From: Channallabes apus
Lineage: Eukaryota > Chordata > Actinopteri > Siluriformes > Clariidae
Length of the DNA: 64,000 nucleotides
Assembly: GCA_030522415.1 (NCBI GenBank)
Contig: CM060131.1
Span: forward strand, 12,881,703-12,945,702
Direction of reading: 5' to 3'
Shown here in pieces: positions 24,900 through 36,754 of the stretch. The position numbers and the translations under genes are program-made. Within the stretch, counting starts at the first letter, position 1, and each line of letters begins with the position of its first letter. The notes beneath the pieces are model-generated. The model searched no databases and was not told the origin of the DNA. It was given only the letters and a program-made list of their open reading frames with translations.

Positions 24900-26315
24900 T
24901 GGGATCCCTTAACATCTAATATAGTCTTGCCCAACTCTGAACATGTCAGAATTGTATCAAACGAAAACACGCTGTTTTTTTTTTGTTCTTTTCGGTGGAG
25001 TAATAATAATCCCTAATTAATAATAATAAGTAGTATTAGTCCCTACTCAAAAAGAAGCTAAACATAAGTGCTAGTTTTAAGTGGAAAAGGAAAGTTGAAA
25101 GATTAAAGAAAGTATAGATGTTAAAGTTTTTTCATTTAGCCTATCCAGGCTATTTCTCCACCTCTTCAATCCCAACCCTCATTCATCACACACTCGCAGC
25201 ACCTCAGAACAGAGCTCACACAGATGTGGCAGCCTCATTTCAATAACAGTGTCCAAGTGGGGTACATTTCCATCCAAACTTAGAGAGTGGCTCTGTCTCC
25301 TGCTTGGCTGACTGGAATTAAACATTGACTGTTCTGTCTGGTTTAAGAGGGAAATGCTTTAAGTGCTTTATTCTACTTTTGCTTATATGTACTGTAGCTC
25401 AGGAAACATGAGCAGGAATCGGATCTACATTCACAGCAGTACACTTGGTACCTAATAAATGTCAGATGCTAATTAAAAACACGTTGAAGTCAACCGTAAG
25501 ATAGTTACTGTCATTCATGTACCGGCAGATGGCTCAATACCCTTATAGCATTTGTTAGCTCATAATGGTGGTAATATCCATTCATTTTTCACTCTTCAGA
25601 GAGAACGGTTAGCTCTCAAGAGCTTTAAATCCTTGCTTTGTATACAAACAGCTTTTTCTTCAATACCCCTTTGGTCCTTGTATGTAATTCATTCAGGATA
25701 TGTCCTCTCCACATGGTATGTAACGACCCCCTGCCTGTGTTAAACAGATAAACCTGTTCAATTGTTCTCCTTAGCTGAGTTGGCTTTTTCATTCTCCTGT
25801 TTAAAAATTCATTTGTTTCAGCCTCCCCTTTTGTTTCTTCATTTCACAAATTACTCTAATTGCCAGAAGGTACACGGTCGTCAGGTCATCTATTCTCATC
25901 AGCCTGGAGATCCCCATCGCTCTGATCCTGACATTACTGCTGCCTCCTATTTCAGCTGTCAGCGGACAAGCAATTGACTTTCACACATTTTGCTAGACGA
26001 GACCGCAGCTCTTAGCAAGTAGTGAAATGGTTAAAAAATTTCAAGTAGGACATAATATATTATATCTTTTCAAACCAGTGGACACAGTGCATCACAGGAA
26101 GCAAAATCTTTCCTCTTCCACATGTACATGGCATCACAGTTGACCACTATTGACTGATGAAGAAAAATATTATGCCATCTCTCCCAGCCAGTCAAAACAA
26201 CCATCACCTCATCGTCAGGATTCAAAAGGGAATTTTTGATGTTTTGATGCCAGAATGACTTTTTTAGGTTCATGTTGAACTAGTTAAATGTTTAAATATT
26301 TCTTAACATACTAAA
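24900..26315. other. Non-coding, nothing recognised
   Basis: The interval 25140-25990 is unique-looking and of mixed composition. I see no exon structure I can support. Confidence 0.4.
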
Positions 26316-26317
26316 TA

Positions 26318-26610
26318 TGAAGAGTGTTCAAGTCAATCTGAGACTTTCTTGATGAAATTTCTTGTTGAACCAATTGACATTAACAGAAGACTTCGAGCAC
26401 AGTATGGTGATGAGACTCTTGGGCTTCAGTTAAACAGTTTAAAGAAGCCTGTACATCTGTAAACAATGATTGTGACTAAGATGGCTTGGACCCCACTATT
26501 GTCGTTCCTGTGAACATTCAGTGTGGGAAATGCTTTATCCTTGAAAATCGATGAATAACTTGCGAAAGAGATGCATTTGTCAATGAGAACTATCCCAGTG
26601 TTTGACCAAC
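26318..26610 (+). mobile_element. Mariner-like relic
   Basis: Starts GAGTGTTCAAGTCAATCTGA, a decayed terminal repeat, then encodes the YGDETL-containing region of the same family as 7283-7747, followed by scrambled transposase remnants. There is no right end. Confidence 0.5.
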
Positions 26611-27490
26611 ATCATTTGGACATTACAATAACTTGGGTGGCACTAGAAGTGCCGAGTACCGGTCATTTGACCTTTCATGACTCTTCCTAGATCTGTGAGC
26701 TTAATCACCCAGCATGCTTACATTTTCAAAATCGCACAAGTAAAAGCCAGTATAAACCTCTTGTGCTCTTACTTGCGTGAAATTGCTGACAGCTGTGCGC
26801 CGGTCATGCCGTTTCCTGCCTTTTCCAACCTACGATTCTCATTTCTCTCAGCAGATGGCATAAGGGATTGCACATACTAGCTATGCGTCATTCAGTGTGC
26901 ATATGCAACTATCTCAGGTTTCATTCCATATATGCAGTTTATATATATGTTTCTGTGAAATATCGACAATTCTCCAATCATTCCCGCATTGATAATCAGC
27001 GATATTTCATAAGGAGATTTAGGGCGTTAATTAAAACTAACACTGGACTATGGCACTCTTTTGAGAAGGGGTTGGGAGGTGTTAATCGTTGGCTACTTGT
27101 CCGTCAGAGCCTGCCTGATTCATATTTCATCAAGGAAATCTTTTATCCAATATTTACACTATTTATTCTCTACAAGGTCACTAACTGCACAGACCAAACT
27201 GTTATCTTCTTGTACTGTTATAAAAATTTTAAATATAAACAAACAAAATACCACTTGGAAAAGCCAAGTTGTTCAACTGATTAGTGTCACTATGCATGTT
27301 GATGTTACACCCCGTGTAGTTACCGAAACATTTGGTTTAGTTCTCATTGAGTGGCCAAACATCACTTCCACATTTCCCTCGCTTTTCTTACATGATTCTT
27401 AAGTTCAGAACTAAATCGCTGCTCCTGCTCCATCTAAAGCACTGTCACACTAAAAAAACATCCAAGAAGCTCAGAAGCATCAAATAGAAT
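26611..27490. other. Non-coding, nothing recognised
   Basis: Unique-looking sequence. Open frames of up to 138 codons have no recognisable domain and AT-rich codon content. Confidence 0.4.
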
Positions 27491-27504
27491 GAACAAACAA
27501 ATTA

Positions 27505-27863
27505 TTCATTCATTCATTCATTTTCTATACCGCTTAATCCTGTGTTCAGGGTCGCAGGGGACCTGGAGCCTATCCCAGGAGACTTCAGGCACTAGGCAGG
27601 GTACACCCTGGACAGGGTGCCAATCCATCGCAGGGCACACACACACACTCACACACCCAATCACACACTACAGACAATTTAGGAACGCCAATTAGCCTAA
27701 CCTGCATGTCTTTAGACTGTGGGAGGAAACCGGAGTACCCGGAGGAAACCCACCAAGCACGGGGAGAACATGCAAACTCCATGCACACAGAGACGGGAAT
27801 CGAACCCAGACCCTGGAGGTGCAAGGCGACAGTGCTAACCACTACACCACCACGCCGCCTACG
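27505..27863 (-). mobile_element. Full-length (ATTC)-tailed tRNA-derived SINE
   Basis: Tail, body and tRNA-like head as in the 13.9-kb copy, lacking the short GGCCGGGGAATTGA-type duplication near the B box. Flanked by AACAAATTA at 27496-27504 and 27864-27872, a short exact duplication. Confidence 0.93.
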
Positions 27864-27939
27864 AACAAATTAATTTTCTCAAAACATTATAAAAATAAGT
27901 AGAGCTTTCGTTTTTGTTATAGTACGAAGCCTCTAGATG

Positions 27940-28114
27940 GACAAAGGAGGAGAAAAAACTGCAGAAAAAAAGTCATGTTTTTCGTTATAACCATACACTT
28001 TTGCGATATAACCCAAAAAGCCAAAGTTTTGTGTTATATCGCAAAAGTTTTGGGTTATAATGCAAAACATGAGGTTTTTTTTCTTCTGCCGTTTTTTTTT
28101 TCTCTTCCTTTGTC
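27940..28114. repeat. Foldback (hairpin) element, 175 bp
   Basis: Two arms of about 80 bp are complementary along nearly their whole length. GACAAAGGAGGAGAAAAAAC on the left pairs with the right-hand end CTCTTCCTTTGTC; CATGTTTTTCGTTATAACC pairs with GGTTATAATGCAAAACATG; CTTTTGCGATATAAC pairs with GTTATATCGCAAAAG. The loop is about 10-15 bases. Either strand transcribed would form a long hairpin. No coding content. Confidence 0.85.
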
Positions 28115-28149
28115 ATATGACCGGTGAATCGCATTAAAAGTAGGTGACA

Positions 28150-28388
28150 CTGGCGCAGCCTTTCTAGTGTTAAAGATGTGGAACAGACAGGCCGATCATG
28201 GCTCTGGTGTGCTAAGAAAACTTTCTACCTCGATGGTATCCAAGCACCAGTGAAACAATGGGATACATGCATTAGCGTATAAGAGGATTATATAGAAAAA
28301 TAAAGGTAGTCTTTACTTTCATAACTGTGTTCTGTTATTCTGCACATTCAAAAGTCCCAGTTTGACATTAACTCCCCTTTGTAGATAA
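28150..28388 (+). mobile_element. Mariner-like relic, 3' end
   Basis: The sequence GGCCGATCATGGCTCTGGTG, then CTACCTCGATGGTATCCAAG, and the end AAAAGTCCCAGTTTGACATT followed by AACTCCCCTTTGTAG parallel the distal part of the copy at 7540-7747. It abuts the foldback element. Confidence 0.55.
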
Positions 28389-28526
28389 ACCAGTCAATTT
28401 TGCCATGAATTTGCATGTTTGAGAAATAAACAAAAAAATAAATTTGATTAAATGATTATGGGAGAAGTTGGAAATTAACTAATCATCATTCTATAACATT
28501 ACATAAAGTATATACATTACACTGTG

Positions 28527-28713
28527 GGGCAACACGGTGGCTTAGTGGCTAGTAATGTTGCCTTGCACCTCCAGGGTCCGAGTTCCCGCCTCAGGTCTGT
28601 GTGCATGAAGTTTGTATGTTCTGCTCGTGCTTAGTGGGTTTCCTCAGGGTACCCTGATTTCCTCAAACAGTCCAAAGGCTAGGCTAATTGCCGTTCCCAG
28701 ATGTTCTTGGTGT

Positions 28714-28772
<59 letters not shown>

Positions 28773-28900
28773 TGCCCTGCGATGGAGTGGCACCCTGTCC
28801 AGGTCATACCCTTCCTCGTGCCCTAAGTCTCCTGGAATAGGTTGCTGCCCCCCTGTGACACTGTAAACAGGATAAAGCTGTATAGACAATGAGTGAGTGA
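28527..28900 (+). mobile_element. Diverged (ATTC)-type SINE with expanded (GT)n
   Basis: Head GGGCAACACGGTGGCTTAGT, TTGCCTTGCACCTCCAGGGT, GGTTTCCTCAGGGTACCCTG and GCCCTGCGATGGAGTGGCAC occur in family order. The internal GT tract (28711-28764) is much longer than in other copies. The tail is (GAGT)n-like. Confidence 0.85.
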
Positions 28901-28904
28901 GTAT

Positions 28905-29648
28905 ACATTGTGGCGGTTGACAAACTGTGCACTAATTCCGAGTGTTTTTCTTTCATTTGTTCCAGTTCTTTCCCCGAGGTAAATCACACCAGTCACATAT
29001 ACTACTAATTAGGATAATGGTTGTCAGGTCACACAGATTAATTAATGAAACACTGACACTGTCTATAATCCATACAGTCAAACTGACCACAAGATACTAA
29101 ACCGCTTAGAATGTGTATGCTGTTCAATACTGATTTTATACCTGATGTCAAACAGTAATAAAACCTAATTTAAACGAACCTAATTAAATAATAAATAGGC
29201 ATTAGAGATTAAAGGATTTATTTCCTCCAAGCTTTTATATTGTAAATAGTCTCAACTGTATGCTAATTAAATTAGAATGATTTAAGAGTATTTTCCAAAC
29301 AATAATTTCTAATTTGCTTCACAATTTTTCACATTTAAGAATAAAACACGTATAATTGTTTGATGTAATTTTACTGAATACTCATTTTAAGAACCATCAG
29401 GAAATGTAAATTAGACAGCACTTGGCCTGAACAATGGAAGCGTTAAACTGTTTGTTCATGTTAATAAATGCATCACTTAATTTTAATCTGGTCTTATTTG
29501 TGAGTAAATTCTCAATAGTCTGAATTGAAGTCAAGTTAATTAAATTTAATTTGTTTAGTTAGCAAACAAAATCCAACATTGACCATCAGTGACTATTATT
29601 AGTTAATATTAAAACACTGGGTAAAATATAACTATGCAGCAATAAGAT
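28905..29648. other. Non-coding, rich in TAATTA words
   Basis: AT-rich but not simple repeat. Many homeodomain-type core motifs (CTAATTA, TTAATTAA, GCTAATTAAATTA). This may be composition only. Confidence 0.4.
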
Positions 29649-29650
29649 GT

Positions 29651-29651
<1 letters not shown>

Positions 29652-29713
<62 letters not shown>
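29652..29713. repeat. (CA)n microsatellite
   Basis: About 31 perfect CA units. Confidence 0.98.
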
Positions 29714-29716
<3 letters not shown>

Positions 29717-29798
29717 AAAAACAAAAAGCAGACTCAAATTCTTTGCTTTATCGTAAAGCGTTTAGCAGGGACAGGACAGAACACAGACACAGTGAACA

Positions 29799-30150
29799 TT
29801 AGGGTAAGGAAATAAGTGCTCCAACAGGAGAAAGGTGTACCTTGGTTGATGAAGAGGTCCTTTGCCTGCATGAGTGAAGAGCAATACCTTCTGCGATGGC
29901 CTTATAAGTTGCCTTCTGAAGCGTTAGGGCCTGAGGGTAATGCCTGGCATAGTCCATCACTACTAAAATGTACTCATGGCCCCTTGGAGGTTTTGGAAGT
30001 AGGCCGTCCTGGTCCATCTCGATATGTTCAAATTGTATACGGATATTAGGCAGAGGAATTAGTAGGGCAGGGGCTGGCTTTTTGGTTGCAGGCCTCTGGC
30101 CAAAGGGTCTTTACTTTGACCTCAAGCCCGGCCAAGGTGGCCACAGAGAG
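29799..30150 (-). pseudogene. Ty3/Gypsy integrase fragment
   Basis: The minus strand encodes GHEYILVVMDYARHYPQAL, which matches the start of the retroviral-type integrase core after its first catalytic aspartate, and further on a frameshifted INQGTPFSP, the region of the second aspartate. Upstream sequence (30040-30150) fits the linker before the core in other frames. No zinc-binding region, LTR or RT nearby. Together with 30760-30870 it is what remains of one element. Confidence 0.7.
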
Positions 30151-30330
30151 GGTGAGAGTGTGCTAAGTACATCATGACGTCAACCTTGCCTTGAGGGACA
30201 CACTAGGATCCTGGTTCCTCTCCTCTAATCCTGTGAGAGTATAGAAGTCCACAAAAGATGATGAAGTATGTTGTCGCGCACATCATCCTCAGCCTCTCCC
30301 TCTTTCATGTGATGACTTTCTACATAACCT

Positions 30331-30690
30331 TTTCATTCATTCATTCATTTTCTATACCGCTTAATCCTGTGTTCAGGGTCGCGGGGGACCTGGAGCCTAT
30401 CCCAGGAGACTTCGGGCACTAGGCGGGGTACACCCTGGACAGGGTGCCAATCCATCGCAGGGCACACACACATACACACGCTCACACCCCCAATCACACA
30501 CTACGGGCAATTTGGGAACGCCAATTAGCCTAACCTGCATATCTTTAGACTGTGGGAGGAAACTGGAGTACCCGGAGGAAACCCACCAAGCACGGGGAGA
30601 ACATGCAAACTCCATGCACACAGAGACGGGAATCGAGCCTGGCCGGGGAATCGAACCCAGACCCTGGAGGTGCAAGGCGACAGTGCTAAC
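30331..30690 (-). mobile_element. (ATTC)-tailed SINE lacking the tRNA head
   Basis: Tail and body as in other young copies; it stops at GACAGTGCTAAC before the A box. Imperfect 12-bp duplication TCTACATAACCT (30319-30330) and TCTCCACAACCT (30691-30702). It sits between the integrase and gag fragments of a Gypsy relic. Confidence 0.9.
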
Positions 30691-30759
30691 TCTCCACAAC
30701 CTCATGGGCTGAATTCTGCACAGGCTGGAGCTACTGTACCTGCGAGGTGATGATCTACT

Positions 30760-30872
30760 GTAGCCGAACTAGGACTTTAGCCTTTAGCCAGTCATAGTTG
30801 ACTACTTTGTCACTTGTGAGGTTGATGCAAACTCGCTGTGCCTCTCCAGTGAGTAGCAGGATGAGGTATACT
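30760..30872 (-). pseudogene. Ty3/Gypsy gag fragment
   Basis: The minus strand encodes YLILLLTGEAQRVCINL and then VNYDWLKAKVLVRLQ before a stop. LLTGEAQ followed by a Y-x-x-LK-x-x-(I/V)L motif is typical of the capsid region of one fish Gypsy group. It lies upstream, on the same strand, of the integrase fragment at 29799-30150, so the element lost everything between. Confidence 0.65.
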
Positions 30873-30879
30873 TACTATC

Positions 30880-31985
30880 ATTTGTAGTTCATATGCAGTC
30901 CAGTTTAGTCATTTCTAGTTTCACTTCACACACATTTATAAAAAGGTTCAGGAGTATTAGTCACAAATCCATACGCCTAAGCTATGATCATCGACCTGCT
31001 GAAAACATAAACTGTTTAGTCATATGGTAATAATGTCAGTTAGTCATGCCCATAGTTTTTTTTTTTTTTTTACCATAACCAGCACTAATAATGCCTGTAT
31101 GGCATGATGTGTTATATAATACACTACGAGGAGGTCAAATGAACACAAAGCCAGAACCACAATAAATTTTAAGATAGAGCTTACTGCAGATTTTAAAACA
31201 CAGTTGATGGGGCAGGTTTCACTTTTGAGCATTGTACATTTTACAGAATTCGCAATATTAGGTGTTGAATAATGTTCTCTCTCTCTGTCTCTCTCGCTCT
31301 CTCTTTATTTCTTTTCATTTGTCTCATTGGTCGGTTGACATTTTCACAGCACATGTCTGTGTTTCCCTCTCTATTCCAAAACCACTTCAGTTATTCTCCC
31401 GCTCATTAAAAGGCAGCCAGCTACTCCTTGAACTCTGCACTGTAATAAAAAAGTTGTTAAAGGTTGATTTGGCTCATAAATTCAAGAACAAACAAAGAAA
31501 AAAAATCCCCAGAATATGCACTTTCTATAACATTTTTTACACAGCTGTTTTTTTCCTCCCTTCATGTCTATAAAGTACTGAATTTAATTGATCCAAAGTG
31601 TGACATTTAAAAGAAAATCATTAATGAGTGACATTTATTTTCAAGTGAAAGTCTCTTCTTCTTTTCCTTCTCCTTCTTCTTCAACTGCTATAGATGATAT
31701 TGAACTCAAAATCAATCTGACTTGCAGCATCGCTTTAAGACATCATGTTGGCCAATGCATGTTAATGTCGCTGAATATGCACATCGGGTATTACTGGTCT
31801 TAAAAACCTCATGAATCAGGATGAAGCCACTAGTAAAATATGATTTTACATTGATATTGCAGTACTGCTGCTGAAATAAACCATTAGAAGATGACACTGA
31901 ATGACAGTAGCCCACAAAAATAGAAAATTTGCCTTGATGATCAAAATTAAGATTTTTCAGTCAATACTCTTTTTTAATGAAAACA
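30880..31985. other. Non-coding, nothing recognised
   Basis: Includes T-runs, a short (CT)n at 31274-31302 and unique-looking DNA. Confidence 0.45.
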
Positions 31986-31987
31986 TT

Positions 31988-32279
31988 AATTCATTATCTA
32001 TACTGGTTATTCTGTACAGGGGGAGCAACGAGGTGGAGTACACCCAGGACAGGCCGCAAATCTATTGCAGAGTACAAACTCACATACACCAACTGTGGGC
32101 AATTTTAGAACACTGAATAACCTAATTGGCATGTCTTTAGACTGTGGGTGTGTTTACCTTGAAAATACTAGAGTCTCCAGAGGAAACCCACCAAGCATAG
32201 GGAGAACAAGGATGCACACACCCACTAGATAGTAAACGAACGCTCGACTCTGCAGGTGTGAGACCACTGTGCTAATCAC
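31988..32279 (-). mobile_element. Old, diverged (ATTC)-type SINE
   Basis: ATTCATTATCTATACTGGTT, GGTGGAGTACACCCAGGACA, GGAAACCCACCAAGCATAGG and a decayed head follow family order. It directly precedes a young copy in the opposite orientation. Confidence 0.75.
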
Positions 32280-32346
32280 AAGAAAACATATACAGAATAT
32301 TGACTGGTGTCTGGAATTAATTTGTAATTATAATTAATTATAATAA

Positions 32347-32722
32347 GGCGGCGCGATGGTGTAGTGGTTAGCACTGTCGCCTTGCACCTCCAGGGTCTGG
32401 GTTCGATTCCCCGGCCAGGCTCGATTCCCGTCTCTGTGTGCATGGAGTTTGCATGTTCTCCCCGTGCTTGGTGGGTTTCCTCCGGGTACTCCGGTTTCCT
32501 CCCACAGTCCAAAGATATGCAGGTTAGGCTAATTGGCGTTCCTAAATTGCCCGTAGTGTGTGATTGGGTGCGTGAGTGTGTGTATGTGTGTGTGCCCTGC
32601 GATGGATTGGCACCCTGTCCAGGGTGTACCCCGCCTAGTGCCCGAAGTCTCCTGGGATAGGCTCCAGGTCCCCCGCGACCCTGAACACAGGATTAAGCGG
32701 TATAGAAAATGAATGAATGAAT
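32347..32722 (+). mobile_element. Full-length (ATTC)-tailed SINE, plus-strand reference copy
   Basis: The cleanest copy. tRNA-like head with A box (TGGTGTAGTGG, about 32356-32366) and B box (GGTTCGATTCC at 32400-32410), body GGGTTTCCTCCGGGTACTCC, GT-rich middle, conserved 3' segment GGTCCCCCGCGACCCTGAAC and tail GAATGAATGAAT. RNA polymerase III transcription is expected from the boxes. Repeat-rich flanks hide the target duplication. Confidence 0.95.
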
Positions 32723-32737
32723 ATTAATTTTATTATT

Positions 32738-32900
32738 ATTTACATTTAGGCTTTTGGCAGACGCTCTTATCCAGAGCGACTTACATTCTTATCTCATTAC
32801 AGGGTTAAGGGCCCAACAGTGGCAACTTGGTGGTTGTGGGATTTGAACCTGGGATCTTCCGAACCATAGTCCAATGCCTTAACCACTGAGCTACCCCTGG
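32738..32900 (-). mobile_element. tRNA-derived SINE, second family
   Basis: On the minus strand: GGGGTAGCTCAGTGGTTAAG (A box), GGTTCAAATCCC (B box), then a conserved end AGTCGCTCTGGATAAGAGCG and CGTCTGCCAAAAGCC. The conserved end is shared by several fish SINE/LINE families. Confidence 0.85.
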
Positions 32901-33087
32901 TAATAAAACAATATAAGTGTTTTATTACTCTAGTACCACAGCCATCGCATAGCTGTTTTTTTTTACTGTTATTAATGATTAATATGTTGTACTTTTGTAT
33001 CTTTTAATATATTTCTAATTTTAGTTTATGTCATAGAACATCTGTGAAATTAGTTTCTATTAACACTTTTAATACACAGTTATTGAT

Positions 33088-33088
33088 G

Positions 33089-33137
<49 letters not shown>

Positions 33138-33148
33138 TAATAATAATA
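33088..33148. repeat. (AAT)n microsatellite
   Basis: About 19 units with one C substitution. Confidence 0.97.
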
Positions 33149-33389
33149 AATGTAGCCAAACACTTTCTGTCAAATATTTAATGACTGCATATCAGACAGT
33201 CATATCAGATAGTATGACTGCAAATTAGTCCTTGCTACATCTGTGCATTATGACACTGAAAGTTCAAAATAGCGGGAAAGGTCTTTAAGTTAGTACCAGG
33301 TTTATTTCTCCTGATGGAGATGCAGGTACAAAACTGGCTGTGGAAATTTCAGTCATAGACTAATGAGTGACTGCAGTAAAACTGCCTGC

Positions 33390-33690
33390 ATTAGCCAAGT
33401 CCAAGACCATGCTCATTGTCAACAAGTGGAACCGCCACACCTATCCCAAGCAGACCATATGTGGCCATCCTCAGCAGCAACCAGAGGCAATGAGAACTCC
33501 AACAAGAAGTGGGGCATCAGTGTGAGTCAGAGAGGTCAGGATGGTAGAAGGCGGTCAGGATCACTGGCAGCCCAGGAGTGCCATGTGTAGTTTGACAGTT
33601 TGGTATGCTAACAGTCCCATGATGTATAATATGAATATATATTAAGCACAGAGTCCAAGTAAGGATTCCGGCAGGAGTAACTATGACAGC
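33390..33690 (+). mobile_element. Fish interspersed repeat, diverged copy
   Basis: Shares AAGAAGTGGGGCATCAGTGT, GGATCACTGGCAGCCCAGGA and TGCCATGTGTAGTTTGACAG with the better copy at 57825-58560. Family name not known to me; no coding content. Confidence 0.55.
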
Positions 33691-33759
33691 AACTAAAAGG
33701 GAGAGCCAGGAGTAAACACGAACATGAGGGCTCCCTGGAAAGTAAGTCAACCAGTCATT

Positions 33760-36318
33760 CCACTGTCAACTAACCTGAGTGATCAATGAGAGTGAGGAGG
33801 ACAGCATCCAAACAGCCCAGTTCACAATGAAACTACATCCATGAGTGCACCAGGTCTGCATCTTAATCTAAATTTAAGAATTCATCACTAATCTGGAAAG
33901 AAAATTAGTTTATTTCATCTTGCAATGTTTTTGACAGTCCAAGCAACTGCAGTTCCTCATAAGTGTGTATTTTATTTATTTAATTGTTTTTTTCTTTAAT
34001 AAACCCAGTTTTGTTCCCAGAAAAGCCCTGGCTGTACCTCAAAGCACGTTTATTGAGAAAGAACGATAACAAACTGATCTGTTTCTCTTTCTGTTTCCTT
34101 TTCTCTGTCATGCATCTCTCTTTGCCTTTCATACCGCTGTGCTCCTAACGTCTGTCGAAGTCATCACGGAAAGCCTTCAGCCATGCCATGGTGCATAATG
34201 GAAAACTCCTGCCACTGTGGTTCTGACTGAATCATTCGTGTCACCAGTGTCTATATTTACCTTTTTTTTCACGAAAAACATCCTATTATGAGGTGTGCGT
34301 TCAGATTGTTCAGAGGTTAAAGGTTGATGCTAATAAAAATAATAAGGTTGTGAACATCATTACAGAGGACCCTTGACCCTTGCTATTATCTTAAAATATA
34401 TGCAAATGAATAGGAACACATGTACACCTGATAGGGTAGATATTACCACGTGTGAATGTAGAATGATACAGTCTGGTACTGAAAGATTCGCAGGACTGGA
34501 GACAGCAGAACACAGGACTGTAAAGAGGAGAGAGCAGCTGTCTGCCAAAACCCACTTTCAAAACTAGTTATGAAAGCACTTTCAGCAAGAACAACACTTT
34601 GTCAACTTAGTATTAGTATTTTGTAACAAGTAGTTTTCCATTATACTCTATTTGAGATTCAACCCAGGAACATTTTATTCTAAAGTGGAATAGATGGAGA
34701 CGTAATGAAAGCTGGTTTATTCTCCTCGCCCCTTTGGTTACAAAGAATTGAGTAGTATCCAAATTTCATCCTGGACACTACTCAATTCAAAACATCAAAT
34801 GGGGGACAAGCAGTGATCGAATGCTTTGTTGGTGCCAGACCCGCTGTTTTGACTCCTGGGATGTTCTGGGAAACCAAAAAGAATCAATTGCGCCGAATTC
34901 TGCAGGAAGAAACACATTGAGGCTGATAAAGAGAGGCTGGGTGGGCAGACTGGTCGAGTCGACATAGAGGCTATGGTACTGTAGCTCAAATAACTACTCT
35001 TTACAACTGTGCTGAGCAGACAGGGATCTCAGGGTGTACAGCAAACAACTAATGTTTCGGTTAAATGTAAAATTTCAGTTAAATGTCTTTATTTTCCTAA
35101 AGTAAAGATATGAAAAATACATCCATAATAATAATAAAAAATCATAATTTTGAGGACAATTAACCAGCAGTGACATCTGATGGGTTTCTAATGCCAGCAC
35201 ATTACATTTAAAATAATTTATATTACATACTGTATAAGTTCATTAGCGTTGCTGGTCATAGAAACAATATAAAATGAGAAAACTGCAAATATTAGACTTA
35301 ATTTTAAAACTTCAAATCACTGCTAGCAGTTTGTAATTAAGGTTCTGTTGAACTTTATTTTATTCAAATTTGTTTATCTGGATAATTTTCTCTCAACTTG
35401 GGAATAAAACTTGCGTTTTTTAGCTCCAGGTAATGACCTGTATAGCTTTGTAGCTTTTTCCTTTAATCATAAACCATGCATATGAAAACAGGGTTTGAGG
35501 CAAAAAATAATAAGAAGAAGCACAGAAGTAAAAAGAAACTCTGTATCCTTTAATACATACTGTAATGCATAAAAGTGAAAAGTACACCATGAATGAAGGG
35601 TGATTTACTGTATAAAGAGCAAAGAAAATACTGCACATGGCATTTGTGATAATAAAATGTTAAATATTTCAAACATTTCTGCTTTTGAGGTATATTTTTA
35701 TTTGTATAAATATTCACTGAAACGGGACTGGCGAAACAATAAAATGTTAATAAAATTCAGAAAGTTGCAGCATGACCCGTGGCATGGCCTAGTGAAATAG
35801 TTTTATACTCTTATATCCAGATGCCTCCATGGTACAGAAATAAGATTAAATATGGGAGCCCTGCAGGTTTGAATATCCTTGCCCTTGTACTGCATGCTGA
35901 ATAAAGCAGAATCAAAAATGACAGATAGATAATATGAAAAAAAAGATGATATGACATCTCCAGCTCAGAGTTTGGCTTATAGTTTGGGTTCAATTCTTAA
36001 ATCTGGGAACTTTGCTCTTAACAGAATACATGATAAATATTGTATGTGGCATCAGCTTTTATGTAACGAAGGAGGACTACTTGGAATGGTAGATTCGAAG
36101 AGCTTATAGATTACTTCTCATATCTTTTGGTTCATTGTCAGCTTATGGCACATACTGTATAGTACAGTTCAGTTTAGTATAGTATACCAGTTATGACTAT
36201 TATAAAGATTAATGGTCAAATTTCACTATTTTTGACCCTTAAACGATGTTTGGATAGGTACATTTTTACCCATTTTGACATTTGAGATCCATCAAACGAA
36301 CTTAAATTTCCACTTGCT
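33760..36318. other. Non-coding, nothing recognised except a hairpin
   Basis: AT-rich sequence with several TACTGTA heptamers (for example 35606-35612) and an inverted repeat at 34745-34788. No gene supported. Confidence 0.45.
34745..34788. repeat. Short perfect-type hairpin
   Basis: GAATTGAGTAGTATCC and GGACACTACTCAATTC form a 16-bp stem with one mismatch around a 12-base loop. Confidence 0.8.
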
Positions 36319-36320
36319 CT

Positions 36321-36665
36321 TGTCATGCGCACTCAGCTCACGACCGGCACTAGGACCCGGAAGTAAGACGGTAGCAATGACTGAAAGCATAAAAGGATAC
36401 AAGATGGCATCACACATCGCTCTCTCATTGAGTTCGCCCATGTTGTCTAGGTATCGTTCGTCTAACCGTGAGTACTCACTTTCTTGCTTTCAGGCTGAGT
36501 GTGTGTTTATAGGATGCGGGTTAGATTGTGTCTTTCTCTTGCTCCGTATTTGTGAGAGTCCTTAGATCAAAGTGCGTGATTATCCGCGTTTGGGTTTACC
36601 ATTCACGCTACAAGGGCTAACCGCTAAGCTAAGTCTTTCTGGTCTCCTCTGGTTAGTTCGTGACA
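36321..36665 (+). mobile_element. Solo LTR, 345 bp, with target duplication
   Basis: Begins TGTCATGCGCACTC and ends GGTTAGTTCGTGACA, flanked by GCTCT on both sides (36316-36320 and 36666-36670), a perfect 5-bp duplication. CG content is above the surroundings. No internal region remains. Its GTGACA end resembles the end of the Gypsy 5' LTR at 42511. Confidence 0.88.
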
Positions 36666-36754
36666 GCTCTAATTGAAAAACAATGTTACCTTCAATGTTC
36701 ATCAGCCACAACTGCACCTGTTAGGGCAGCGCAATCTTGGTTTCTTATAAAATG

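Noticed and set aside
32347..32430. Possible tRNA gene
   Set aside because: A and B boxes are present, but the sequence cannot complete a cloverleaf acceptor stem and is the head of a SINE repeated across the window.
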